A DNA stretch of 64,000 nt. It comes from Aliivibrio sifiae (GTDB lineage: Bacteria > Pseudomonadota > Gammaproteobacteria > Enterobacterales > Vibrionaceae). The stretch lies in NCBI RefSeq assembly GCF_002954715.1, contig NZ_MSCP01000001.1:676012-740011 (forward strand), given 5' to 3'. Both the position numbers and the translations under genes were made by a program. The notes below the pieces were generated by a model that saw only the letters and a program-made list of their open reading frames with translations, was not told the DNA's origin and made no database searches. Of the stretch, positions 36,882 through 45,941 are shown piece by piece (within the stretch, counting starts at the first letter, position 1; each line of letters opens with the position of its first letter).

Positions 36882-39419
36882 CTAATTACAAGTAGAAATG
36901 CCTACTTCCTTCCACACTCCCCATTCGCCAGAAGTTGATGGGTCGTTACCTTGAGTCCACCATTTTGCTTCCCATGTTTTTCCTGCTTGAGATACTTGAT
37001 TGCCACCAGTGTAAACCGCTGTTGCATCCCATGCATTGTCACAAGTTACAGGTGGATTTCCAGCATCTTTTAGTACAGTAACGTTTACTGTTGCTGTATG
37101 TGATGCTTGACCATCATTTGCAGTTACTGAGAATGGTAGCGGAGTATCTGTCGTATAAGGACCTGCAGTAAAAGTTACTTTAGAGCCGGTAATTGTAGCA
37201 TTAATTCCTGACGGAACTGTCCACGTAAATGTTAGTGGATCGCTATCAACATCAGTAGAAGAAGATGCATCTAGTATAACGACATCACCTTTATTGACAG
37301 AGCTTGGTGCAATAATTGCTGCCACTGGTGGGGTATTAACAGGTCCTGTTCCTTCAACGGTTACTGCTACAGAGACTAAATCAGAAGCTGTTGCGCCTTC
37401 ATTATCTGTTACTGTGAGAGTGAATTGAAGAGTTTCAGATTGAGTAAGCCCATCAGTTACAAAGCTTGCATTAACCGTATTTTGGTTCGTTAGTGTTACT
37501 GCTGGTCCAGAGGTTTGAGCCCAAGCATAAGAGGCAATAGTTCCATCACTGTCTGATGATAAAGAGCCATTAAGCTGAACAGTGGTAGGTGCTGTGATTG
37601 CAATATCGATTCCAGCATTAGCAAGTGGTTTCTTATTTTTAGGAGGAGTGACTGTACCGTCACCAGCAAGACCTTCTTGCATTGCATTTAGAATATCACC
37701 ATTATCAGCGTCAATTTCCCATGCAAATAAACCACCTAAACCGAGTGAACGAACGTATTCACCTTTAGCAAGTACAGATTGTTTATTATCATAAGTGATT
37801 AAATCACCATTGCTTGGGTCATAAGCATATGCCGCTTGAGCAATATCATCATAACCAACTTCAACGCCTGCTTTATTCACGTAATTAGATACAACATCTT
37901 TGTAATCAATTACACCTGCTTCCCAAGAGCCAGCTACCTTACCATTACCAACACCAGTCATTGGGTTTGTTGGATCGGTCATGCTGTCACGAGTAACTCC
38001 ACTCCAACCACGAGCATACATTGCTGCACCAACGACTAATTTTTTAGCGTCAACACCTTGAGCAAGTAATAAGTCAATCGCATTAGTGATTGTATAAGCA
38101 GGGCCTTTACGAGGTTCGCCTTTGTCATCTAACCCTGTACCATCACATTCGGCTTGCGACATATGAGAACCACAATTTAATGCAGTTTGATGGCCAACAA
38201 CATTATTCCAACCGCCGAAGAAGTCATAAGTCATCGCAAAAATATAATCCATATATTGAGAAGCTGCTGCATAATCAACATCTTCAATCTTATCGTAACC
38301 AGCACCAATGGCAGAAGTTAACTCATAAGTTTTTCCGGTTTCTGCACTTAGTTCATCAAGCATTGTTCTTAGTTCTTGCATTAGAGCTACATAAGCAGGG
38401 CCGTCATTTACAGGATCACCACCAGTTGCACTTGCACCATCACCACCAGGGAACTCCCAATCGATATCTACACCATCATAAAATTTCCATGTTTTAAGGA
38501 ATTTTTTAACTGAAGCTACAAAGATGTCTCGTTTGGATTTATCAACAAAGTCATAGAAAGGATCTGATAAGGTCCACCCACCGATTGATGGAACAATTTT
38601 AAGATCAGGATAGCGTTGTTTAAGTGCCATCATTTGACCATAAGTTCCTTTATAAGGAGTACTATGAACATGACCTGATTGAGGTTGTGGCATTTGAACC
38701 GCAGCCCATGGGTCATGAATGACGACTTCGTAATCAGGAGTACCAGCACAAGCGCGGTTTAGTGCTGCTAAGCTATTGCCATTCTCTATTTCTCCTAATG
38801 ATGGGTTAGGGCCACAAATAGGAATAAAGCCATAAAGGATATGAGTGAGGTTCTGTGCTGGAATTTGGTCAACAGCAAACTTACGACCATAAACCCCCCA
38901 TTCAACAAAATAAGCACCAGAAACCATACCTGTAGGAGTCGTGTAATTTCCATTGGCTGGATCTACATTCATTGGCAATGGGTCTAAATGACTGCCATCT
39001 GTATCTGCAACTACAATATCTTTAGGAGCACTTGTACTACATTCCTCTGCGGCTCCTGTTCCATTACATAGTTGAACCGTCATTGAATATTGGCCGCCTT
39101 GTCTTATTTGCAAAACGGTTGATGCTTTTTGTGATGCTGTTGCTGCAATCGCTTCTTCATGAACGATTTGACCATTTAATAAAACTTTCCATGTTTCAGC
39201 TGATTCGCCAGACCAACGATCCCAAGTTACTGGTACTTCAGCAAACTCTTTTATTGTAACTAAACTTTTATATGAAGTTGCCGCTTGATCTACATCGATA
39301 ATTGAAAAATCACTTTCCATCCAAGAAATAATGGCTTGGCCAGGGACGGCTGCATAGCTTGGAGCTGATAGAGCAAGGGCTACTGCTGCTGAGCAAATCC
39401 CTAGTTTATTTTTAAACAT
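36882..39419 (-). CDS. secreted GH18 chitinase (ChiA2 type)
   Basis: This 845-residue extracellular enzyme hydrolyses chitin. In order: a signal peptide (cleavage near SYA-AV), a ChiA-type N-terminal Ig-like domain (~25-150), a GH18 barrel (~165-580) with SIGGWTLSDPF and catalytic DGVDIDWEFPGG (Glu as proton donor), two PKD/Ig-like domains (~595-690 and ~700-785), and a C-terminal CBM5/12 chitin-binding domain rich in Trp (TYR-like AKWWTQGNDP). Length and layout match Vibrio ChiA2 (about 846-848). An ATG at 39428 abuts AAGGA; the ATG at 39419 has normal spacing and is chosen. Confidence 0.94.
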   Translation of the reverse strand: MFKNKLGICSAAVALALSAPSYAAVPGQAIISWMESDFSIIDVDQAATSYKSLVTIKEFAEVPVTWDRWSGESAETWKVLLNGQIVHEEAIAATASQKASTVLQIRQGGQYSMTVQLCNGTGAAEECSTSAPKDIVVADTDGSHLDPLPMNVDPANGNYTTPTGMVSGAYFVEWGVYGRKFAVDQIPAQNLTHILYGFIPICGPNPSLGEIENGNSLAALNRACAGTPDYEVVIHDPWAAVQMPQPQSGHVHSTPYKGTYGQMMALKQRYPDLKIVPSIGGWTLSDPFYDFVDKSKRDIFVASVKKFLKTWKFYDGVDIDWEFPGGDGASATGGDPVNDGPAYVALMQELRTMLDELSAETGKTYELTSAIGAGYDKIEDVDYAAASQYMDYIFAMTYDFFGGWNNVVGHQTALNCGSHMSQAECDGTGLDDKGEPRKGPAYTITNAIDLLLAQGVDAKKLVVGAAMYARGWSGVTRDSMTDPTNPMTGVGNGKVAGSWEAGVIDYKDVVSNYVNKAGVEVGYDDIAQAAYAYDPSNGDLITYDNKQSVLAKGEYVRSLGLGGLFAWEIDADNGDILNAMQEGLAGDGTVTPPKNKKPLANAGIDIAITAPTTVQLNGSLSSDSDGTIASYAWAQTSGPAVTLTNQNTVNASFVTDGLTQSETLQFTLTVTDNEGATASDLVSVAVTVEGTGPVNTPPVAAIIAPSSVNKGDVVILDASSSTDVDSDPLTFTWTVPSGINATITGSKVTFTAGPYTTDTPLPFSVTANDGQASHTATVNVTVLKDAGNPPVTCDNAWDATAVYTGGNQVSQAGKTWEAKWWTQGNDPSTSGEWGVWKEVGISTCN

Positions 39420-40033
39420 AAATAACATCCTTGATTAATTAACCCTTAACGGATTTCTGCTGAAAAATTCAGCATTACTACTATCTTTGTTTATATTTTA
39501 TAAATTACCAATTGTGATGCTGAGTTTGGTAGCAATCTAGGATAATCAACATGTTTGATTTGTAATGCAGTCAAAATAATGAAGAGTCGGTCTAAAATTT
39601 ATGCTTTATGTATTGCGTTACTTAAGGAGCTTAATTATTCGATTTAATTAACTTTTAAGCTCTTAAATCGACATTGGTTAGTGTCTTTATCTATCTTTTT
39701 GGTGAATTTTTGGTTTTCTATTCTTATTTTTAATGTTCTTTTAGTAGAAGTAGTGTGAAATTTTATTTTTTTATAGTGCAACTGCGCTCATATTTACTAA
39801 AAGGTTAAAATGTGGTCGTTTATACTGCTGATTGTGATGTTTTTAAAAATTATCAGGCGTTTTGTAACAAAAATGTGGCAAATTACTTCAATGATTGATA
39901 ATGTTTCCCACAATTCTTCGAAGGTTTTTATGTTTTTTAAGCGTATTTCACGTTTTTAGATAATAAATGATTGGCAAGTCGTTTTGCCCGAAGAGTGTCA
40001 TGGATGCTAAATAAAATGTATTGGAGTTAATGC
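39420..40033. other. divergent intergenic region, chitinase / oppA
   Basis: This 614-base AT-rich stretch has no gene I can support. It must hold both promoters. I see no clean CRP or other named operator; TGTGATGTTTTTAAAAA near 39834 resembles only half of a CRP site. Confidence 0.55.
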
Positions 40034-41698
40034 ATGTATAAGAATAAAATAACACAAGCGATCTTGCTTGGTGGCCTGTCACTAACACTTGCTGGCTGTG
40101 GAGATAAAACCGCAGAGCAACCAGTTAAAGAAACTAAACCTGCTGAAAAACCAATGTCGACCGAAGTGGTTTACGCTGATGTTCAAGAGCTGACTCGTGG
40201 TAATGGTACTGAAGTCGCAACTCTTGATCCTCACAAATCTCAAGGTGTGCCTGAATCTCACGTTATTCGTGATTTACTTGAAGGTCTTGTTAACCAAGAT
40301 GCTGAAGGTAACACTATTCCTGGTGTCGCAGAAAGTTGGGAAACAACAGACAACAAAAAATTCATTTTTCACTTGCGTAAAGACGCTAAGTGGTCAAACG
40401 GCGATCCTGTAACTGCGGATGACTTTGTATACAGCTTCCAACGTGCTGTTGATCCTGCCACTGCATCTCCTTACTCTTGGTATATGGAATATACTAAGAT
40501 GGCGAACGCTAAAGATATCGTTGCGGGTAAAAAAGACAAGAGTGAGCTTGGCGTTAAAGCGATAGATGCAAATACGTTAGAAGTTCAACTTGATACTGCT
40601 GTTCCTTATTTTGTTAAAATGATGGGTCATACAACAGTAAAACCTGTTCATAAAGCAACGATTGAAAAATTTGGTGACCAGTGGACTAAGCCTGGCAATT
40701 TTGTTGGTAATGGTGCATATGTTGTTAATCAATGGGTTGTGAATGAGCGTTTAGAATTGGTTCGTAATGAACAATATTGGGATAACGCGAATACGAAAAT
40801 AAATAAAGTAACGTTCTTACCTATTGAAAATCAGGTTTCAGAAATGAATCGTTTCCTTTCTGGTGAATTAGACTTTACAAATGAATTGCCTGTTGAGCAC
40901 TTTAAACGTCTGAAAAAAGAAGAGCCAGGATCAGTTTCAGTTGTTGGTAGTCTATGTACTTACTACTATTCATTTAACACGAAAAAAGCACCATTCGATG
41001 ATGTTCGTGTTCGTAAAGCAATTTCTTATGCTATTGACCGTCCAATTATTTCTGATGTGATTTTAGGACAAGGTCAAAAACCTGCGTATTTCTTAACACC
41101 AGAAATTACAGCAGGCTTTAACCCTGAACTTCCTGCCTACGGTAAAATGACGCAAGATGAACGTAATGCTGAAGCAAAACGTTTATTAGCAGAAGCAGGT
41201 TTCGGTCCTGAAAACCCACTGAAATTTACACTTCTATATAATACATCTGAAAACCATAAGAAAATTGCAGTTGCTGCAGGCTCTATGTGGAAGAAGACAC
41301 TTGGCCTAGAAGTTGTTTTAGAAAACCAAGAATGGAAAACCTACCTAGATTCAAAAGACCAAGGTCAATTTGAAGTGGCACGTGCCGGTTGGTGTGGTGA
41401 TTACAATGAAGCATCTGCTTTCTTAACATTGATGGTTAGTAAGAATACAACTGGTGGTCAGCATTATGGAAGTGCTGAATATGATGCATTGATTGAAAAA
41501 GCATTAGCCTCAACATCAGAAGAAGAACGTACAGCTATCTACCTACAAGCTGAACAGCTATTGGCGAAAGATATGCCGATAGCACCGATCTACCAGTACG
41601 TTAAGTCTCGTCTATTATCCCCACAAGTAGGTGGTTTCCCAACCGGAAATGCGGAAGAGAAAATCTACTCAAAAGATCTATATATCAAAGCTAAGTAA
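40034..41698 (+). CDS. oppA: oligopeptide-binding lipoprotein OppA
   Basis: This 554-residue SBP family 5 protein binds peptides for the Opp importer. The N-terminus has a lipobox (LTLAGC, Cys22), so it is predicted to be lipid-anchored rather than free as in E. coli, with an Ala/Lys/Glu/Pro-rich linker. GTEVATLDPHKSQGVPES, FHLRKDAKWSNGDPVTADDFVYSFQRAVDP and RAGWCGDYNEA are OppA landmarks (shown in parts). It is first in oppABCDF. Confidence 0.93.
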   Translation: MYKNKITQAILLGGLSLTLAGCGDKTAEQPVKETKPAEKPMSTEVVYADVQELTRGNGTEVATLDPHKSQGVPESHVIRDLLEGLVNQDAEGNTIPGVAESWETTDNKKFIFHLRKDAKWSNGDPVTADDFVYSFQRAVDPATASPYSWYMEYTKMANAKDIVAGKKDKSELGVKAIDANTLEVQLDTAVPYFVKMMGHTTVKPVHKATIEKFGDQWTKPGNFVGNGAYVVNQWVVNERLELVRNEQYWDNANTKINKVTFLPIENQVSEMNRFLSGELDFTNELPVEHFKRLKKEEPGSVSVVGSLCTYYYSFNTKKAPFDDVRVRKAISYAIDRPIISDVILGQGQKPAYFLTPEITAGFNPELPAYGKMTQDERNAEAKRLLAEAGFGPENPLKFTLLYNTSENHKKIAVAAGSMWKKTLGLEVVLENQEWKTYLDSKDQGQFEVARAGWCGDYNEASAFLTLMVSKNTTGGQHYGSAEYDALIEKALASTSEEERTAIYLQAEQLLAKDMPIAPIYQYVKSRLLSPQVGGFPTGNAEEKIYSKDLYIKAK

Positions 41699-41726
41699 TT
41701 ATTAGTAACTAAAACTATAAAAAAAG

Positions 41727-41754
41727 CCACTGCACGCAAGATAGCGTGTAGTGG
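41727..41754 (+). other. intercistronic hairpin after oppA
   Basis: CCACTGCACGC (41727-41737) and GCGTGTAGTGG (41744-41754) pair over 11 positions with one G-U. No T run follows. Such hairpins usually stabilise the mRNA or part-terminate after the highly expressed binding-protein gene. Confidence 0.7.
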
Positions 41755-41803
41755 TTAGATCTATCTCTATTTTATTTTTTGTCACAGACTGGAAGAGTGA
41801 ATT

Positions 41804-42724
41804 ATGTTTCAATTCATTATCAAACGGATCCTTGAAGCAATCCCAACTATGTTGGTATTGATCACCATCTCATTTTTCTTAATGAGGTTTGCCCCTGGTA
41901 ACCCATTTTCTACTGAGCGTCCACTTCCACCAGAAGTAATGGCGAACATTAATGCAAAATATGGTTTAGACAAACCAGTATTTGAACAATACACCACCTA
42001 TCTTGGTAATATTTTACAAGGTGATTTTGGACCATCATTTAAATATCAAGATTATACAGTAAATGAGCTTGTTGAAGCTGCATTACCAGTATCTGCGAAA
42101 GTCGGTTTCTTTGCTTTTATTTTTACGGTTGTTCTTGGTGTATCTATAGGTACATTAGCTGCATTGAGGCAAAATACTTGGCTCGATTATAGCATTATGT
42201 CCACCGCCATGGTCGGGGTGGTAATGCCATCCTTTGTATTAGCCCCAGCACTTATTTATCTATTTTCTATTGAGCTTGGTTGGTTCCCTGCTGGGGGCTG
42301 GCATGATGGTTCATTTAAATACATGTTCTTACCAATTATGGGGATGTCATTTCTTTATGTAGCAACATTTGCTCGTATTACCCGAGGTAGTATGATTGAA
42401 ACGCTTAATAGTAACTTTATCCGTACAGCTCGTGCAAAAGGGTTAAGTTACCGCTACATAGTTCTAAAACATGCGTTAAAACCAGCAATGCTTCCTGTTG
42501 TTTCTTATATGGGGCCGGCATTCGTAGGTATTATCACTGGTTCAGTTGTTATCGAAACCATTTTTGGTTTACCGGGTATTGGTAAGTTATTCGTAAATGC
42601 AGCTTTCAACCGTGATTATTCGTTAGTAATGGGGGTGACTATTTTAATTGGTTTCCTATTTATCTTATTCAACGCCATTGTTGATGTATTACTAGCAGTA
42701 ATTGACCCGAAAATTCGTTATTAA
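41804..42724 (+). CDS. oppB: oligopeptide ABC transporter permease OppB
   Basis: This 306-residue inner-membrane permease has six helices. The N-terminus (FIIKRILEAIPTMLVLITISFFL) and the coupling loop RTARAKGLSYRYIVLKHALKPA are typical, ending DVLLAVIDPKIRY. It forms the channel with OppC. Confidence 0.95.
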   Translation: MFQFIIKRILEAIPTMLVLITISFFLMRFAPGNPFSTERPLPPEVMANINAKYGLDKPVFEQYTTYLGNILQGDFGPSFKYQDYTVNELVEAALPVSAKVGFFAFIFTVVLGVSIGTLAALRQNTWLDYSIMSTAMVGVVMPSFVLAPALIYLFSIELGWFPAGGWHDGSFKYMFLPIMGMSFLYVATFARITRGSMIETLNSNFIRTARAKGLSYRYIVLKHALKPAMLPVVSYMGPAFVGIITGSVVIETIFGLPGIGKLFVNAAFNRDYSLVMGVTILIGFLFILFNAIVDVLLAVIDPKIRY

Positions 42725-42738
42725 TAGGGGACGGACGT

Positions 42739-43641
42739 ATGTTAACGAAAAAAGAAAATTTAGAAGCGATTGAAAAATTCTCAGAAAGTCTAGAGATTGA
42801 AGGTCGTAGTTTATGGCAGGATGCTCGCCTTCGTTTTATGCGAAACAAAGCTGCAATGATCAGCCTTTGTGTACTTACCGTAATGACTCTTGCCGTGATT
42901 TTTTTACCAATGTTTAGTCAGTACGCTTATGACGATACCGATTGGTATGCACTGCATGAAGCACCAAGTATGACTCATCTTTTTGGCACAGATAGTTTAG
43001 GCCGAGATCTGTTTGTTCGTACTTTAGTTGGTGGTCGAATTTCATTAATGGTTGGTATTCTAGGTGCATTTGTTGCAGTACTTATTGGTACGCTTTATGG
43101 TGCAACTTCAGGATTTGTTGGCGGTAAAGTCGACCGTATTATGATGCGTTTTATTGAAATTTTATATGCGGTTCCATTTATGTTTCTAGTAATCGTACTA
43201 GTTACTTTCTTCGGTCGTAATATTGTACTTATTTTTGTGGCTATCGGTGCGATTGCTTGGCTTGATATGGCTCGTATCGTTCGAGGTCAAACATTGAGCT
43301 TGCGTAGTAAAGAATTTATCGAAGCAGCACACGTTTGTGGTGTGAGCAAGTGGGGTATCATCACTCGCCATATCGTACCAAACGTATTGGGTATTGTTGC
43401 TGTTTATTCAACGCTACTTATTCCAAGTATGATCTTAACTGAATCTTTCTTATCTTTTCTAGGTCTTGGTGTTCAAGAGCCAATGACAAGCTGGGGTGCT
43501 TTACTTCAAGAAGGCTCTCAAACAATGGAAGTCGCTATTTGGCAACTAACTTTCCCCGCTTTATTTATGGTTGTTACCTTATTTTGCTTTAACTACGTGG
43601 GTGATGGTTTACGTGATGCGCTGGATCCAAAAGACAGATAA
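42739..43641 (+). CDS. oppC: oligopeptide ABC transporter permease OppC
   Basis: This 300-residue permease has an N-terminal cytoplasmic segment (GRSLWQDARLRFMRNKAAM), six helices, FGTDSLGRDLFVRTL and coupling loop EAAHVCGVSKWGIITRHIVPN. It begins 14 bases after oppB, with GGGGA as ribosome binding site. Confidence 0.95.
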   Translation: MLTKKENLEAIEKFSESLEIEGRSLWQDARLRFMRNKAAMISLCVLTVMTLAVIFLPMFSQYAYDDTDWYALHEAPSMTHLFGTDSLGRDLFVRTLVGGRISLMVGILGAFVAVLIGTLYGATSGFVGGKVDRIMMRFIEILYAVPFMFLVIVLVTFFGRNIVLIFVAIGAIAWLDMARIVRGQTLSLRSKEFIEAAHVCGVSKWGIITRHIVPNVLGIVAVYSTLLIPSMILTESFLSFLGLGVQEPMTSWGALLQEGSQTMEVAIWQLTFPALFMVVTLFCFNYVGDGLRDALDPKDR

Positions 43642-43691
43642 CTCTCTGTGTGGACAGCTAATTATTAAACAAATTTGAGCAGGAAAGAATT

Positions 43692-44657
43692 ATGAGTTTA
43701 TTAGATGTAAAAGATCTGCGCGTAGAGTTTACAACTCAAGATGGTAATGTAACCGCAGTAAATGATTTAAACTTCTCACTCAAACAGGGTGAGACATTGG
43801 GTATTGTGGGTGAATCAGGTTCTGGTAAATCACAAACAGTTTTTGCCTTAATGGGTCTATTAGCTAAAAACGGTATTATTACTGGTAGTGCAAAATTTGA
43901 AGGTAAAGAAGTTCTAAACCTTCCAGAAAAAGAATTGAATAAAATTCGTGCAGAGCAGATGGCGATGATCTTCCAAGATCCCATGACTTCTCTTAATCCA
44001 TATATGAAAGTCAGTGATCAGCTGATGGAAGTATTAATGCTGCATAAAGGCATGGGAAAAGCAGAAGCATTTGAAGAGTCAGTTCGCATGCTAGAAGCGG
44101 TTAAGATCCCAGAAGCTCGTAAGCGTATTACAATGTACCCCCATGAGTTTTCTGGTGGTATGCGTCAACGTGTAATGATCGCTATGGCTTTATTGTGCCG
44201 TCCAAAACTATTAATTGCTGATGAGCCAACAACGGCATTAGATGTAACTATTCAAGCACAAATTATGCAGCTATTGAATGAACTAAAGAGTGAGTTTAAT
44301 ACTGCAATTATTATGATTACCCACGATTTAGGTGTGGTTGCAGGCTCATGCGACAAAGTATTAGTGATGTACGCAGGACGTACCATGGAATACGGTAGTG
44401 TTAATGAGATTTTCTATGAGCCAAGCCACCCATACGCAGAGGGTCTATTAAAAGCGATTCCACGTTTAGATCAAGAAGGTGAAATATTACCAACAATTCC
44501 AGGTAATCCACCAAATTTACTTCGTTTACCTACAGGTTGCCCTTATCAAGAGCGTTGTCATCGAGTAATGGACCGTTGTAAACAAGAAGCACCAATTCTT
44601 CAACCATTTGGTGATGGTCGTTTACGTGCTTGTTTTTCTGATCAGGAGACGTGGTAA
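43692..44657 (+). CDS. oppD: oligopeptide ABC transporter ATPase OppD
   Basis: This 321-residue ATPase has Walker A VGESGSGKSQT, signature FSGGMRQRVMIAMAL, Walker B LLIADEPTTALDV, and the C-terminal oligopeptide extension with a cysteine cluster (GCPYQERCHRVMDRC). Its TAA overlaps the oppF ATG by one base, so the two are translationally coupled. Confidence 0.95.
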   Translation: MSLLDVKDLRVEFTTQDGNVTAVNDLNFSLKQGETLGIVGESGSGKSQTVFALMGLLAKNGIITGSAKFEGKEVLNLPEKELNKIRAEQMAMIFQDPMTSLNPYMKVSDQLMEVLMLHKGMGKAEAFEESVRMLEAVKIPEARKRITMYPHEFSGGMRQRVMIAMALLCRPKLLIADEPTTALDVTIQAQIMQLLNELKSEFNTAIIMITHDLGVVAGSCDKVLVMYAGRTMEYGSVNEIFYEPSHPYAEGLLKAIPRLDQEGEILPTIPGNPPNLLRLPTGCPYQERCHRVMDRCKQEAPILQPFGDGRLRACFSDQETW

Positions 44658-45652
44658 TGTCAGTAGATAAAAATTTAATTCTAGATGTAAAGAATTTGAA
44701 AGTGCATTTTAGCATTCCATCAAAATCTGTATGGCCTTGGGCAAAACCTGCTAACTTAAAAGCAGTAGATGGCGTAAATGTTCGTTTATATGAAGGTGAA
44801 ACGCTTGGTGTTGTAGGTGAGTCTGGTTGTGGTAAATCAACGTTTGCTCGTGCAATTATTGGTTTAGTAGAAGCAACAGAAGGTGAGGTTGTTTGGCTTG
44901 GTCAGGATCTAACTAAGCTGGAAGATGAGCCTTTGCGTCAAAAGCGTAAAGAAATTCAAATGATCTTCCAAGATCCACTAGCTTCTCTTAATCCTCGTAT
45001 GACGGTTGGAGATATCATTGCTGAGCCACTACAAACCTTTTATCCGAAATTGACTAAAGATGAAGTAAAAGACAGAGTAAAGGAGATGATGACGAAGGTG
45101 GGATTACTACCTAACGTAATTAACCGTTACCCTCATGAGTTCTCTGGTGGTCAATGTCAACGCATCGGTATTGCCCGTGCGCTTATTTTAAAGCCTAAAA
45201 TGATTATCTGTGATGAACCAGTATCTGCACTTGATGTATCGATTCAAGCTCAGGTTGTTAATCTTCTTAAAGAACTGCAGAAAGAACTTGGTTTAAGTTT
45301 GGTCTTTATTGCTCACGATTTATCAGTTGTAAAGCATATTTCTGATCGCGTGTTAGTTATGTATTTAGGTAATGAAGTAGAGTTAGGTGAATCTGATGCA
45401 CTATTTAGTAATCCTAAACATCCATACACTAAAGCGCTTATGTCAGCGGTTCCAATCCCAGATCCAAAGCTTGAGAGAGCAAAGGTAATTGATATGTTAG
45501 AAGGCGATTTACCTTCGCCAATCAATCCACCTTCTGGTTGTGTATTCCGTACTCGGTGTCCTCAAGCTACAGATATATGTGCCCAAACTAAACCTGAGCT
45601 AAAAGGGACAGATGTACATGCTGTTTCTTGTCTGGCAGTAGCCAGTATTTAA
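44657..45652 (+). CDS. oppF: oligopeptide ABC transporter ATPase OppF
   Basis: This 331-residue second ATPase of the importer has Walker A GESGCGKSTFAR, signature FSGGQCQRIGIARAL, Walker B IICDEPVSALDVS, and a C-terminal cysteine cluster (GCVFRTRCPQATDIC). The ATG at 44657 overlaps the oppD stop (TAATG) and is eight bases after AGGAG. A GTG six bases earlier is less likely. Confidence 0.94.
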   Translation: MSVDKNLILDVKNLKVHFSIPSKSVWPWAKPANLKAVDGVNVRLYEGETLGVVGESGCGKSTFARAIIGLVEATEGEVVWLGQDLTKLEDEPLRQKRKEIQMIFQDPLASLNPRMTVGDIIAEPLQTFYPKLTKDEVKDRVKEMMTKVGLLPNVINRYPHEFSGGQCQRIGIARALILKPKMIICDEPVSALDVSIQAQVVNLLKELQKELGLSLVFIAHDLSVVKHISDRVLVMYLGNEVELGESDALFSNPKHPYTKALMSAVPIPDPKLERAKVIDMLEGDLPSPINPPSGCVFRTRCPQATDICAQTKPELKGTDVHAVSCLAVASI

Positions 45653-45725
45653 TTTTAATTACCGTGTGGTTGGTTGACTTATCCACATTGAGTAATTAAG
45701 TTTATATTCAGCCTGTGACAGGCTT

Positions 45726-45758
45726 AAGCGCGATAGTTTTTATATCGCGCTTTTTTTG
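45726..45758 (+). terminator. terminator of the opp operon
   Basis: AAGCGCGATA and TATCGCGCTT pair around a seven-base loop, followed by seven T. Confidence 0.92.
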
Positions 45759-45941
45759 TACCTATTAAATAAAATGTTGATATTTGGTTAAATATTTTTT
45801 ACTAACTGTCGATATATATAATCATAAGAATTCAGATAGCGTTTTAATAACATCCTAAATAAGTATCTGATCAACGACTTATCAGGATTAGAATAACTAG
45901 AAAATAAACAGGTCAACGAAGTCATATTAAAAGGATATTAT

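Noticed and set aside
38090-38497. 135-codon plus-strand ORF inside the chitinase gene
   Set aside because: It is antisense to a well-supported gene, has low-complexity His/Gln/Leu composition and no ribosome binding site; it is a shadow frame.
43736-43984. Minus-strand ORF in oppD and similar reverse frames in opp, pst and pfl genes
   Set aside because: They lie wholly within strongly supported genes and lack start signals.
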